DNA of 64,000 bases from Lobulomyces angularis (lineage: Eukaryota; Chytridiomycota; Chytridiomycetes; Lobulomycetales; Lobulomycetaceae), in NCBI GenBank assembly GCA_027604685.1, contig JADHYX010000035.1, positions 1-64,000 on the forward strand, read 5' to 3'. Under the pieces are notes generated by a model, which saw only the letters and a program-made list of their open reading frames with translations, made no database searches and was not told where the DNA came from. Shown here piece by piece: positions 53,797 through 64,000 of the stretch. How positions within the stretch are numbered: the stretch's first letter is position 1; the number at the start of each line of letters is the position of its first letter. The position numbers and the translations under genes are program-made.

Positions 53797-56775
53797 CTAT
53801 TTTTCGGAATCCAATCTTTTTTCCATTAATTCTAAGCAGTTCAATTTAATTAATGCATTATGACATTTTATGTTTAAATTCGATTCCATGCTGGATTTAA
53901 CTCCATCATTGGCTTTTCCAACTTCCACCTCATCATCTTCTCCTTTGCCACCATTTAAAGCTATGAGGAAAAAAAGTAAAAAAGAAGGGAACGAATAAAA
54001 TAAACACAATTTTGTTAAGTAAAAAACAAAAATTTACCTGCTTCAAACTCTTTTTTAGCCTTTTCATAAATTCCACATCTCATGTACAAACTGCCGACTT
54101 CATATCTACTGAACGCTAACATCCAGTGATCTAATTCCACCTCAGAACTTTGATTAATCACCGCCTCAAAATTTTTTAAAGAATATTTTAAAGTTGAAAT
54201 CTGGCTATCGGTAGGTTTTTGTTCTAAATTAATGAATTTTTCTGGTAAAGACTCTCCGGTTAAGCAGCTTTTAAATTGCTTTCCTTGTAAAACTTGTTCT
54301 TTAATACCAATCAGAGTTTTTGACTTCGGAAAAACTCTTTCTCTTTCTAAAACCGCCTTAACAAACCTTGTCAAGCATAAATCGTCATAAAATGTAGGAT
54401 ATGGAAGTTTGCCATCAGATGCCGATTCTTGTGATTCAAGATTTTTAATTTCTTTATCAACCAATGCAATGGTTCGCAGAAGATTTGGAGTGTCCATCGC
54501 TTCTAATCCACTAATTTTTCAAAAATTATTATTTTTTTTGAAAAAAATTATTTTTTTTAAACCCCAAAAAATAATATATTTCTAATCCTGGTATCAAAAG
54601 CCTTTGATTTTGTTTAAAAAATTTTCTCGCTTTTCGGCAAACAAATTTCTAAAGAATAGAAGAAAAAATAATAATTCAATATTAATAAAAAGTAGAAAGT
54701 AATTTAGTTTTTTTACCTCCATTGGTAATGATTTTCCAGCAATTTTTTTGGTTAATTTTGGTAATTCTTTTAACATTGTTGCAACCTTCTCGTTGTTTTC
54801 AGAGTTCCCGATGCTATAAAGGCAAATCGCTTCAAGGTATCTTTAAGAGAAAAAAAAAAAGGGGGATGTTAAAAATTTTTACAGTAAAAATAATTAAAAA
54901 AACCTGTAAATAGCAACAGACCATTTGCTTTCTTTAAATAATGTTGAGTATGCATCACTAGCCTCTTTCCATTTTCCTTGAATTGCTCGTAAATTTCCAA
55001 GGTCCCACAAGCACACTGTAAAATTTAAGAAATTAAGTGGATATTGCAAATAAAATGAAGATTACTGTGAATTAATTGTGTCCAATCTTTTTGAATATTC
55101 ATAACCCGTAAGTATTGAGCCTCACTTTCCGCCGGTAGACCTTTTGTCTGCAGCATTCTTGCCTTTTGAAATTAAAAATTAAATATAAAAAACCATTGAA
55201 AAATACCTTTAATGCTAAAAATATAAAGCTATTGCTTCTTTTTGATAAAATTTCTTCTAATTGTAACTCTGCTAGAGCTAAATTAAAGTATACATTTCAG
55301 AAACAGGTTAAAATTTTTAATTACGCAAATTGCAGTCGGGAAGACATATCATGGATGATAAAACCAAATGGTAAGCAAGCAATATTAAATCTGACATGGG
55401 TTTTCTTAGTCCACCACATTCGCTTTTTTTTGCTGGCATTGGAAAACAAGGCTTGAAGTCGTTTGGAACTAGTCTGGATTTATTTGAATCAAGAGGCCAT
55501 CTATAATAAGACAAAAGTATTAAATATGTTAATATATCTGTGCAAAAGTAAATAAAATAAAACCTTGCCGAGATTTCCAGCCTAGATAATGCAAATTCAC
55601 GATCACCACTAAAACCAATTAATTCAAATAACTTTAATGCCTTTGCAGGTAATAAACTTAAAGTTAAATTAAACATCCCCGCTATTCCTGTAACTCCACT
55701 TATAAAATGTTCATCGAGGCCGTACTTTTCAAATGCTTCCAATCCTCCATCCTCTTCATAGGTTCTAAATATTTTTTTGTTTAAAAATGTGGAAGCTTAA
55801 TGATGTTTACCTTTCTAAAAATTTTAAGCATACTTTTATAGTATTATAACTACTGCGGATAGCTAACCCTTCCTTTACAAAAGCAACAAGGTTTGTTTGA
55901 GTTATCATGCTGAGAGTGGCTCGCAATACTTGCGCTTCAGCAGCTACTAATTCTAATGCAAAATTAGTTATTTAATGTAATTAAATTTGTACCGGAGTGC
56001 CTTTGAACTTGAGTAAGATTCAATAAATATTGCCCTTCCTTGTTACCTTGCAAACCTAGCAGTCCAGATAAAGTCCATTTCTTTTGCGAAGAAGAAGGGG
56101 TGTGGTTTGGTGGAGCCTATTAATTATTTATATCAATCAATGAAGCAAATTTTGGATTTTTGTTACATCTATTCCTTCCGCCTTTCTCAAAATATTTCCT
56201 AACTCTTGCGCTAATTTTAATGCCTCTAATGCAATTCTAAAATATAATGTGACATAAAAAGCCTAAAATGTTTAAATAGTTACCTTATATCTTCTGGGTC
56301 AAAAGTCTGAAACAAATATTTAAATAAAAAAAAATTTCAAAATAAAAAGAGAGTTTACCATCACTGCTTTTAACATTCTAATGACACCATATCCCAAAGT
56401 GAAATATAACGATTTTCCATAACTCTTTTTTAAAATGTTTTCAGCTTCGTTAAATTTTGAATCCAAAAACAAGTCCAAAGCAACTTCTACTTGAATAATG
56501 TCAGTAAGTAATTGCTTTTCAGTTGAATCTGAAATCACTTGTTTCAGTTCTTTTTTAGTTAGTTTAAATTTGCAATTATCGTTTTCATCTTCAGAAGTGC
56601 TTTGTTGAGATGAAATTGGGTCTGCTCCTTTATTGGTAGCTACTGGCTCTAGTTCTACTTTAGCATCTTCAAATTCGTCATCCTCTTCCTCTACTGGGAT
56701 GTTTTGAATGTCTCCTTTTTGATTAGAAATGTTATTATTTGGGAACACATTAAGCGCAAGTTCATTAACTCTCAT
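53797..56775 (-). CDS. Iml2/TTC39 family TPR protein
   Basis: Tetratricopeptide protein of the Iml2 (yeast, mitochondrial outer membrane and inclusion-body clearance) and TTC39 (animal) family. ATG at 56775 is followed by a ~75-residue acidic tail (VEEEDDEFEDAKVELEP). Then come the family landmarks ALDLFLDSKFNEAENILK, SLYFTLGYGVIRMLKAVM, and the hallmark SGVTGIAGMFNLTLSLLPAK joined to ALKLFELIGFSGDREFAL. C-terminal TPR units follow (WDLGNLRAIQGKWKEASDAY, YEVGSLYMRCGIYEKAKKEF). About 14 short introns are evident. The stop is at 53799-53797 after RLDSEK. The N-terminal acidic region is poorly conserved in the family. A role in lipid or inclusion handling is inferred from family only. Confidence 0.88.
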
Positions 56776-57010
56776 CTTTAAAACAAATATATCAAACTAT
56801 TCTATAATATTTTTATTACTTCAAGAAATTATTTTGATAATTTGAAATGATTGGTTAAATCTTCTTAAAAAAAAAAGAAACAGCATACAGGATGTCCAAG
56901 ATAAAAATTTTTTTTTTGATGGTAAATGAACAAATTTTTTTTAACCAATAAAAAAGTTGAATTAGCAAAAGTATACACATATAATTATTTGAAAACAAAC
57001 CACAAATAGA

Positions 57011-59064
57011 ATGTTTAGTGGACTATCTTTGGGGCAAGTCTTAGATGATCTTCAAAGGTTAGTAAACTACACATTAATGAGTAAAATTAAATTTCAAAAG
57101 TCGATTTATTATAAACATCCCAGAAGAAGAATTAGCCAGTGTAGAAAGAATTTGTTTTCAAATAGAGCAAGCTCATTGGTAACAAAAATTATTATGACAT
57201 CTAGTTTAGTTAAAAATGTCTTTAAGGTTTTACGAAGATTTTGTTAGAGAGGAAAACAATCTGCTGCCTTCTTTTTCATTAAGAAAATTTTCAAGTAAAT
57301 CAACCTAATCTAATTTTTTAAGTTAATTTTTTTTTTTTCCACTTGCAACATTAGGTTTATTTTTTCAGCATTGCCCCCTTCTACATTCCTGGAGCAATAA
57401 CCATGAAAAAGCCTTTGAAGATTTTATGCAATATAAATTTAGAGTTCCTGTATGGTTAAAATGATAAGTAAACCTTAACATTTTTTAGGTATGTGGGGCT
57501 GTAATTTTGAATGAAAAAAGAGATAAAGTCCTGCTTGTGCGAGGATTTAAAGCAGGAGCTAATGTAATTAAAATTATCATATTAACTAATTAGTCTTTCT
57601 TTAGTGGAGTTTTCCTAGAGGTAAAATTAATAAGGATGAAAGAAAACTGGACTGCGCTATCAGAGAAGTATTAGAAGAAACAGGTAAGCTTTTTTCTTTT
57701 TATTTTTTAATCCGGATAAGGATTTGATATTACGGACTATGTTAATGAAAAGAATAAAGTAGAAAGAACTATTAGAGAACAGCAAATATGCTTATATATT
57801 GCGAGCGGAGTTCCTGAAAACACATTTTTTGAAACTCAAACTCGAAAAGAAATTGGTGTATTCAAAATTCATAACTTTTTCTTTTTTTTATTAATAAATA
57901 TTTTGTTTTTTTCATTAGGGTATTCATTGGTTTAAATTAAATTCTCTCCCAGGAGGAAAAAATCGACATGAAAATGAAGAAAATTATTCACACAACAAAT
58001 TTTATATGGTAATTTTTTAATAGTAATAAAATTTTTTTTTTAATTTCAGCTTAACAACCTTAAAGGTTACTGTTTTCGTTTCAGCTATTTATTCTTGGAT
58101 ATCCAAACACTCGCAACATGAAAAAAATAAAAAGAAAAAAACACCTAAAAATAAAAATCAAAATTTTAACAATTTGAAAGTAATTGATCATAGCGATTTG
58201 GAACATGGAGGGAATGGTAGCGATTCAGGATTTAAATCAGATTTTGATTATAAAGAAAATACTAATATTGAAAAAATAATAAATTCGCAAGATTTTGTGG
58301 ACCAAACTGCCAAAGCTACTCAAGCGTTGAAAGATATGCTTGGAATAACTTCTAATAATTCTGGTAATATTTTTACTTCTGCAACTTTCACTGACGATAG
58401 AAATATGTTAAAACATCATTATGGAAATTTGAACACGACTAGTCAAATTCATGATCACTCTAGACAGTTACCAAATAGAAATAATTTAATATCTAACTCC
58501 CCCCCTCCTTTCCCACCATCGTCGTTTTTATCTGAAATCAATGGAAATTTTAATTCTTCTATACAGACGGAGGACTTCAGAGAAGTGACAAACTTTGGCA
58601 AGAAACCATTGCCCCATAATAAAAAGGAGATGTTGTTAAATATTCTAATAAGTGGATCTGATCGTGTTAACGGAATAGTTAACAATGAAACTAACTCCGT
58701 TTATTCTAATAACGCTGATTATTGTAACAATGGCGCGGTGCAGAATTTTCATAAAAAAGTTTACAACTCCACAGGCAACAACGATTATGATGCGAAACCT
58801 GCAGAAGAGCTCAAAGCATTATTAGGGATTGCATCGAACCCAAATGGCTCCTACACAAATGAAAATCGATACGACAAAGTTAAAGCTCAGAAGGTGGACA
58901 GCCGGATTAAAAATACTGCAGCAGTGAAAACAGAACAAAATGAGAAAATTGAAAAAAAAATTCTTTTAAAAAAGAATTATAATCACCAAAAAAGGGACAA
59001 AAATAACACACTGCTTAACTTCAAATTTGATGTTGAAAAAATAATGAAAAGTTTTGAAGTTTAG
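57011..59064 (+). CDS. DCP2: mRNA-decapping enzyme Dcp2
   Basis: Nine exons, 57011-57057, 57101-57178, 57227-57294, 57355-57449, 57489-57563, 57605-57683, 57721-57857, 57919-58008 and 58066-59064; 555 residues. It hydrolyses the m7G cap in the 5'-3' decay pathway, in P-bodies. The N-terminal Dcp1-binding domain reads [31 protein letters not shown]. The catalytic domain has [30 protein letters not shown] and the Nudix box [20 protein letters not shown] with the REVLEE glutamates. Box B is [17 protein letters not shown], obtained by splicing to 58066 rather than to the nearer AG sites. The C-terminus is an Asn-rich tail with two LKxxLGI helical motifs (58327-58347, 58810-58830), like the fungal motifs that bind Edc3/Pdc1. 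Confidence 0.93.
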
Positions 59065-59370
59065 TAAAATTTAAGTTCATTATAATGTGGATTTTTTTTT
59101 TTTTTTTTGTAAAAGTATATATTTTAAATAGATTTTTTGTTAAATGTTCTGCTGAATAAAATTAATTTATTTAAAAAACCTTGTTTCCATTTTGTTTTTC
59201 TTTGTTTACAGTAAAACATGTTATGTTTCAATAAAATAATTTTATTTCAAAAATTATAAAATTAAGCCATTATTAAAATAAAATTGATTATTTGATAAAT
59301 ATTTTTGAAGCAAAAAATGACATTTTTTTCTTTTTGGAGTACATAAACACTTTACAAAAAAAAAAAAAAA
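59065..59370. other. Convergent intergenic region
   Basis: 0.3 kb of A/T runs between the 3' ends of DCP2 and the Costars gene. Nothing else is seen. Confidence 0.55.
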
Positions 59371-59867
59371 TCATAAACTATCCTTTAGCAAAACTATATC
59401 GACATCCTTATGGGTTGGATGTAATAGAATTTCTGCTTTAAAATCCACAACCTTTTTTTTCTAAAAAAAAAAAAGGTTAAGAGATTTTTCAAAAATATAA
59501 AAAAAAAAAGAAAAATAACAACAAAATAATCTTCATTGTAATGCGAAATCGGTTTTTTTTTTATACCTTTGCTGCTTTTAAAGTCCCGACAATGGCTTCA
59601 AAGATTTGGGCACAATGATCATCCAAAGCAAGTACCCCTTTAGTAAATTTTAAATAATTCTAAAGGTTTAATAGATATTTATTTTTGAATTTAAAATTAT
59701 TATTTGTAAAACCTTCAAAAGAATTAAAACAATTTACAAAATGTTGCAAGTTTACATATATTTGTTAGATATTTACCAAATTTGACTACATAGCGACCTG
59801 TGGAATCTTTTTCACCCAATCTCTGTATTTCTTTTATTAATAATGTGACTTCATGATCTACATTCAT
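59371..59867 (-). CDS. Costars-domain protein (ABRACL-like)
   Basis: Small actin-related regulator of the Costars family (Dictyostelium costars, animal ABRACL, C-terminal domain of STARS). Three exons give 83 residues, the family's length (about 81-83). ATG at 59867 starts MNVDHEVTLLIKEIQRLGEK, then GRYVVKFGVLALDDHCAQIF, EAIVGTLKAAK, VVDFKAEILLHPTHKDVDIV and LLKDSL. The KFG/V junction crosses an intron (AAATTTG | GGGTACTT). In Dictyostelium the protein modulates motility and adhesion through the actin cytoskeleton. The family is common in animals, plants and amoebae and rare in yeasts, so it supports an early-diverging lineage. Confidence 0.93.
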
Positions 59868-60953
59868 TTTTATTTTGAATTTTTAGAATTTAAAACTGAA
59901 ATCAAAGACTAGAAAAAAGGGAAAAATTTAAGTTCCCAAAGAGCCAAGTCTTTTTAACAGTTCAGTACTATGAGGATTCACCGCATAATACAAATCCGAA
60001 GATCAACTTAAATGATTTTTTTTATTTTAACAATGAAAAAATCAAATTTCAATTAGGTCAAACCTCAAACACAACAGCTAGGAATTCACTGAATGCAAAA
60101 AAAACCTAACAAATTCAGGTGAATCGAATATTTATATATTTTGCTTTTGAATTGAAGCAAAAACTTAAATTTGATAATTTCTATTATCAGTTTCAAAAAA
60201 AAGAAAGTTAAGGTTTAAAAATTCGTAAAGCTGGTTCTAGTTGGAATGAGAATGATAATATAAAAAAGGAAGATAATAAGAACTTATCACTTGACAATAT
60301 CCAGCAAAAAATAAGTAAGAAAGGAAATTTGTTGTTGTGTGGTGGATTTCCATTGTATTAACAAAAAACTATTCCAACATTTTTCTTCTTTCATGTGTTT
60401 TCAATTATTAAAAATAACTTGCTTCATTTCTGATAGAAAAGAAAATTTTTTTACTTACAATTTCAATTAATCCCAAGATAATTACCACCCAGATCTAATT
60501 TCCACAAGAAATTTTATCTTTCAAAAACTGCCCACTCACTTTGCTCATAAACATCAACAGCAATCTTGAAAAGATAATCTCTTTTTTAACAAGAAGTGAA
60601 GATGGAAAATGTCAAATCTTCAGAGAGGAAAAAATTTGAAATACACTGATATTTGATATCTTCTAGCTATGATGCTCTCGTTTAATGATTATTGAATGGT
60701 AAAGAGAAGTTTAGTTAAAGTTTATTAATGGTAAGACTTCAGCTGTTTGAGAAATTATTGATTTTTCTTTTATTTTAAGAAGGTTAAAATTTTATAAAAT
60801 ATAATAAAAAAATATGAAGTAAACTATAATTTATAGAAATCGTATTGGAGAAATAAATGTAAACATTTATACTTCAAAAAAAAAAAAAAAAAATTAGTTT
60901 ATAGGTTTAAGTTAAGAAAAAAATTGACAAATATCATTTTAAAAACTATTATA
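59868..60953. other. Intergenic, nothing recognised
   Basis: 1.1 kb holding the Costars promoter (left) and the 3' flank of the ZIP gene (right). No frame, tRNA or repeat stands out. Confidence 0.5.
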
Positions 60954-62106
60954 TTAGGCCCATAATCCTATGATTGCCATGACAGCACTTCCTAAGTACA
61001 TGCTCAAAAAGCAGGCAAATTTAAAGCCTTTTGTGAGTCCCGCAAATACTGCACTATTGTTAATTTCCAATGACATTAGTTCCGCATACGTATTGTAGAA
61101 AAGAATTCCGGCACTTAAACTTTCAAATATCCCAGTTAAAATAATCAATTCCACCAAGTTTTCATTGAAATTTTTGTGCACCAATATTCCTATCAATATT
61201 CCGATAGGCGTAGTTAAGGGATAAATCAATCCCATTCCAAAGAACTTTTTAATCCTTGTAAAGCTCAGCTCACCCACTAATACTCCCAAAGCCATCCCTT
61301 CGAAAAATTGATGAAAACAGATTGCCACAAGTAAGACTGTGAAAGTACTATCTGGTGCTACACCAAGTGTTAAACCAATAACCAAGGAGTGAAACAATAT
61401 TCCTGCTTCCAGCGCGACGGTTCTTACCACCTCATCACCTTTCCCTAACATCAAATGGGTATTATCGTTGTGTCCAACAGGTGCTGCAGAAACAACAGTG
61501 AGGTGTTCTGGATCAGCTACAACAGGTGCCACAAATGTAGATGCATTTTCTTCTGACAACTTTTTATTTGGTTGAGAATTTTTTTTGTGTAATCTGTGGT
61601 GCGCCACTAATTCAATAATTTGTACAGAATAGGCGGCAAAAAGTCCAAATACTCCTACAAAACCTGGACCATATGACCAGGTTTCTGGTAAACATGGATT
61701 GGTAAAGGCTTCAAAAGCTCCAGGTAGCAGATGAATCCAAGCTTGTTAAATTATTTAATTTTAAAAATTAAATTTTTTTTTTTTTTTTTTGGGATGTACC
61801 TGTTGCAGCAATTATACCAATGCCAAACATTTTAAACAGCTGTAATGTCTTCGCAATAGTGGTATTCTTTGATTTTCGATCCCCTAATATCAAAGTACTA
61901 AAGATACCAACACCAGAAATAACTAGAACTAGAAACAACCCAATGACATGGCGATTTACATCATATTGCAGAGCTTCCGGGACAGCATGACATGGGTCTT
62001 CTATCAACTCCTGTGTATGTTCTTGTTCATGTTCCGCATGTTCCGTGAGTTCAGTTGAATGCGTCAGTATTAAGTTCAAGAGAAATCCTCCAATTATTAG
62101 TATCAT
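60954..62106 (-). CDS. ZIP-family zinc/iron transporter
   Basis: Imports divalent metal (Zn or Fe) into the cytosol. Two exons, 62106-61800 and 61741-60954, total 364 residues. A signal-like first helix is followed by a His/Glu-rich luminal stretch (THSTELTEHAEHEQEHTQEL), then the ZIP fold: GLFLVLVISGVGIFSTLI, FGIGIIAATAWIHLLPGAFEAF, SVQIIELVAHHRLHKKN, a variable loop, and the metal-site helices EAGILFHSLVIGLTLG and AICFHQFFEGMALGVL (HxxxE-type residues). It ends LGSAVMAIIGLWA, like fungal and plant ZRT/IRT proteins. Both HLLPGAFEAF and FHQFFEG place it in the ZIP I group. Broken copies of the same gene lie downstream in the window, upstream of its promoter. Confidence 0.94.
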
Positions 62107-62530
62107 TTTTTTTTTTTTAAATTTTTTTTTTTGAATTTTTTTTTTTGAATTTTTTGAGCGGAATTACGGTATTTTATAGGAGATTTACCGATGAAAACGG
62201 ACCGCATTTCATTCGGGGTTCCGTTACACACCGAAGCGGAAAAATTCAAAAAAAAGCAAATTATAACTTACAAAAAAAAATTATTTTTATGCCATTCTTT
62301 TAAAATAAAAAAATATAAATATAAAATTTTGAACTTAATGTGAAGATTTTTTTGTTTTGAGTTTTAAAATTTTAGCGTTAGCAGCCACACCAAGCCACTA
62401 TTACTTCGGTATTGTATTGCGGACGGCGTAATTCCGATTTTCCAATTGTCAATTGCGGATAAATTTAAATTAAAAAATAAAATGTAAAAAAAATTAATTT
62501 CCAAAATAATAAGGTTTAAATTTAGATTAA
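62107..62530 (-). promoter_or_regulatory. ZIP upstream region with CGG/CCG-rich island and inverted repeat
   Basis: Immediately 5' of the ZIP gene, two patches are unusually GC-rich for the window. 62155-62245 contains CGGAATTACGG, CGGACCG, CGGGGTTCCG and CCGAAGCGG; 62400-62460 contains CGGACGGCG and CGTAATTCCG. CGGAATTACG (62159-62168) and its exact complement CGTAATTCCG (62427-62436) form an inverted pair 278 bases apart. TTTTGAATTTTT near 62142 also recurs inverted near 62240. Paired CGG/CCG triplets are the sites bound by fungal Zn2Cys6 factors. A small MITE-like insertion is the alternative. Confidence 0.4.
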
Positions 62531-62535
62531 AAATT

Positions 62536-62705
62536 AACAAATGCCATTTTAAAAACTATAATATTAGGCCCATAATCCTATGATTGCCATTTCAGCACTT
62601 CGAAGTAAATGCTGAAAAGGCAGACAAGTTAAAGTCTTTTTGTGAGTGGTCACATACTGCACTATTCTTAATTTCCAATGACATTAGTTCTAACCAGGTA
62701 AAACC
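62536..62705 (-). pseudogene. ZIP transporter 3'-end pseudogene fragment
   Basis: About 165 bases closely match 60930-61085, the last coding part and 3' flank of the intact ZIP gene; shared runs include GGCCCATAATCCTATGATTG and AATTTCCAATGACATTAGTT. Read on the minus strand it gives LELMSLEIKNSAV and then diverges, with small indels and a TGA replacing codons before the original C-terminal NHRIMGL-like end. The match stops abruptly at TTCTAACCAGG on the 5' side. It is a truncated, decaying duplicate. Confidence 0.85.
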
Positions 62706-63854
62706 CTACAAGAAATAAAAAAAAAATATAAAAAAATAAGAAATGAAGAAAAAAGAAGAGGGTTAAAAAAAATGAAAATTGAAAGTTGAAAAAACTAACC
62801 TGTTGTAAAGTTTTCTCCATTAAAAACCAGTATTGGGTTGGCGATCGTTTACGCCAACTTGCCTGATCCAGTGTCAACTTTTTCGACGATAAAAGAAAAA
62901 ATTTCGGTAAAAATTTTTTTTGATTGACAATTTCGTTAAAAATCCAGGAAATCAACAACTATGTCGCAAAATTTTACTTCACCTGAATTTATTTATAGGT
63001 AGAACTAAACTGCCCAGCTCCTGTAATACTCTTGGTTTATTCGTAGCCTATCAACAACCTGATTGACACCCGTCAACAACACCTTTTGTCCATTTTCTTA
63101 AACCTTCCAAATCACCTTGGTAATTTTAATCTTTCAGAAACTCTGCCAGTGTTGCCGATAACAAAAAAATCAAAATGAAATCTAAGGCGTAGGACGTTTC
63201 TTCATACTAGTCGCTATTTTAGAGTAGAATGCCTCCAGGCAAACAAAGGAAAAAATCAAAAGCGACCTTACATTTTTTTGCTCAAAAAAGAACTGCGCTG
63301 TTATGTCACAAGTACCTTCGGTAAATAATTTGAAATTTTAATTTTAAGTCATATTTTCCGTTAAAGGTTTGCTCAGCTCCTTAATGAAATCAAAAGGTGG
63401 ATAAAGCAATAGTCCTTGCTTTTGAAACGCAACATAATGAAAATGTCCTAGAAACGTAATATTATATTGCTGTACACATCAACTATCGCATTGAAATAAA
63501 AACGAGGAAGAGAGAAAACTTTAAAATATTTATTTACGGTTGAAGAAAAAACGATACATACTTCTTCTATGTGAAGTTGTCAAATGCGAAGTGGCATGGT
63601 TTATTTAGCGGCAAGAGTCACCAGTCAGATATACAGGCTTTTCATCCTGTTAAAGAAATCTGCACCAAACTCTAAAGTTACTAAAATTACCAATGGAAGG
63701 AAATTGTTCTAAGATCTAGCATATACTGAAATTCCGAATTATCCAATTTTAGCTGCGGAATATGATAAACTGAATAGACCTTTTAGGATAAAGTTCTATT
63801 AATCCAAAAATTTTTTGGATAAATCTGGCATTCTTTTTATTCATCCAACAGAAC
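62706..63854. other. DNA between two ZIP pseudogene pieces; exon-like scraps
   Basis: 1.1 kb that separates two ZIP fragments. It contains several protein-like open stretches that do not assemble into a gene: 62813-62958 (minus; LTLDQASWRKRSPTQYWFLM with a possible GTTAG donor), an ATG at 63229 (plus; MPPGKQRKKSKATLHFF), and 63598-63800 (plus; two frames open, one reading EIPNYPILAAEYDKLNRPFR). Composition is more balanced than most spacers. This may be an inserted element or remnants of another gene; no family is recognised. Confidence 0.35.
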
Positions 63855-63950
63855 GAAAAGCGCCATTCCCTCAAAAAGTTGATGAAAAACAATAGATATT
63901 AGCATCACTGAAAAAGTGTTATTATTTGACACTCTAGGGGTGGTTTAATG
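63855..63950 (-). pseudogene. Second ZIP pseudogene fragment
   Basis: About 90 bases align with 61290-61378 of the intact ZIP gene (AAAGCCATCCCTTCG versus AAGCGCCATTCCCTC; AATTGATGAAAAC versus AGTTGATGAAAAAC; then CACTGAAAAAGTG versus GACTGTGAAAGTA). This corresponds to the SFTVLLVAICFHQFFEGMA part of the protein, upstream of the piece at 62536 in coding order. Several substitutions and indels destroy the frame. Together the two pieces look like one duplicate split by about 1.1 kb. Confidence 0.65.
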
Positions 63951-64000
63951 CAATTATTAAGAAATAAAAAACATTGCTGTTTCCCGCATGTTGTTACAAC

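Overview
The window is nuclear DNA from a compact, very AT-rich microbial eukaryote. Genes sit on both strands, are split by many short GT-AG introns (mostly about 40-110 bases, often with an uninterrupted T run before the AG), and are separated by gene-poor stretches full of A/T homopolymers. The best fit is a fungus or fungus-like relative. A fungal-type multidomain acetyl-CoA carboxylase, an Akr1-type ankyrin-DHHC palmitoyltransferase, an Sfp1/JAZF1-type zinc-finger protein, an Iml2/TTC39 protein, Dcp2 with fungal-style helical leucine motifs, and Cdc42 all point that way. The extra set (Costars/ABRACL protein, prenylcysteine oxidase, PLOD-like glycosyltransferase, a Bmp-kelch receptor) is more like an early-diverging, zoosporic or Rozella-like lineage than a yeast. 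That placement is inference from gene content only.

Layout. 0.2-4.7 kb: a small secreted-type protein, a J-domain protein, and AKR1 (minus). 6-12.5 kb: a MARK/KIN1-like kinase, an Sfp1-like zinc-finger gene (minus), and two unidentified small proteins. 12.7-18 kb: prenylcysteine oxidase, the mitochondrial protease OMA1 (minus), and a type II PLOD-like glycosyltransferase. 18-23 kb: a P5-type ATPase (minus) with an unusual cysteine-rich luminal N-terminus. 23.6-27.3 kb: two tandem seven-helix membrane proteins of an unrecognised family. 28.5-30.4 kb: a disordered protein with PAM2-like poly(A)-binding-protein motifs. 31.9-33.4 kb: an unidentified gene (minus). 34-39.2 kb: a large receptor-like protein joining a Bmp/PnrA-like ligand-binding domain, kelch repeats, a cysteine-rich ephrin-receptor-like stalk and a multi-helix membrane domain. 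39.6-48.5 kb: CDC42 and ACC1 (both minus). 48.5-51.7 kb: gene-poor, with a decayed hAT-like transposase. 51.7-59.9 kb: a probable mitochondrial protein with an internal duplication, IML2/TTC39 (minus), DCP2, and a Costars gene (minus). 61-64 kb: a ZIP metal transporter (minus) followed by broken copies of the same gene.

No operon-like organisation is expected or seen, and most neighbours look functionally unrelated. Loose links exist: Cdc42 ends in a geranylgeranylation-type CAAX box, and prenylcysteine oxidase recycles prenylcysteine from degraded prenylated proteins; Dcp2 and the PAM2 protein both touch mRNA decay and poly(A)-binding-protein biology. The most interesting items are the Bmp-kelch-membrane receptor fusion, the tandem seven-helix pair, the P5 ATPase ectodomain, the PAM2 protein, and the internally duplicated mitochondrial-type protein. 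Exon junctions were read by eye from splice sites and reading frame. I checked that total exon length is a multiple of three for the J-domain, kinase, glycosyltransferase, PAM2, duplicated-protein, DCP2 and ZIP genes; other spans are less certain internally.
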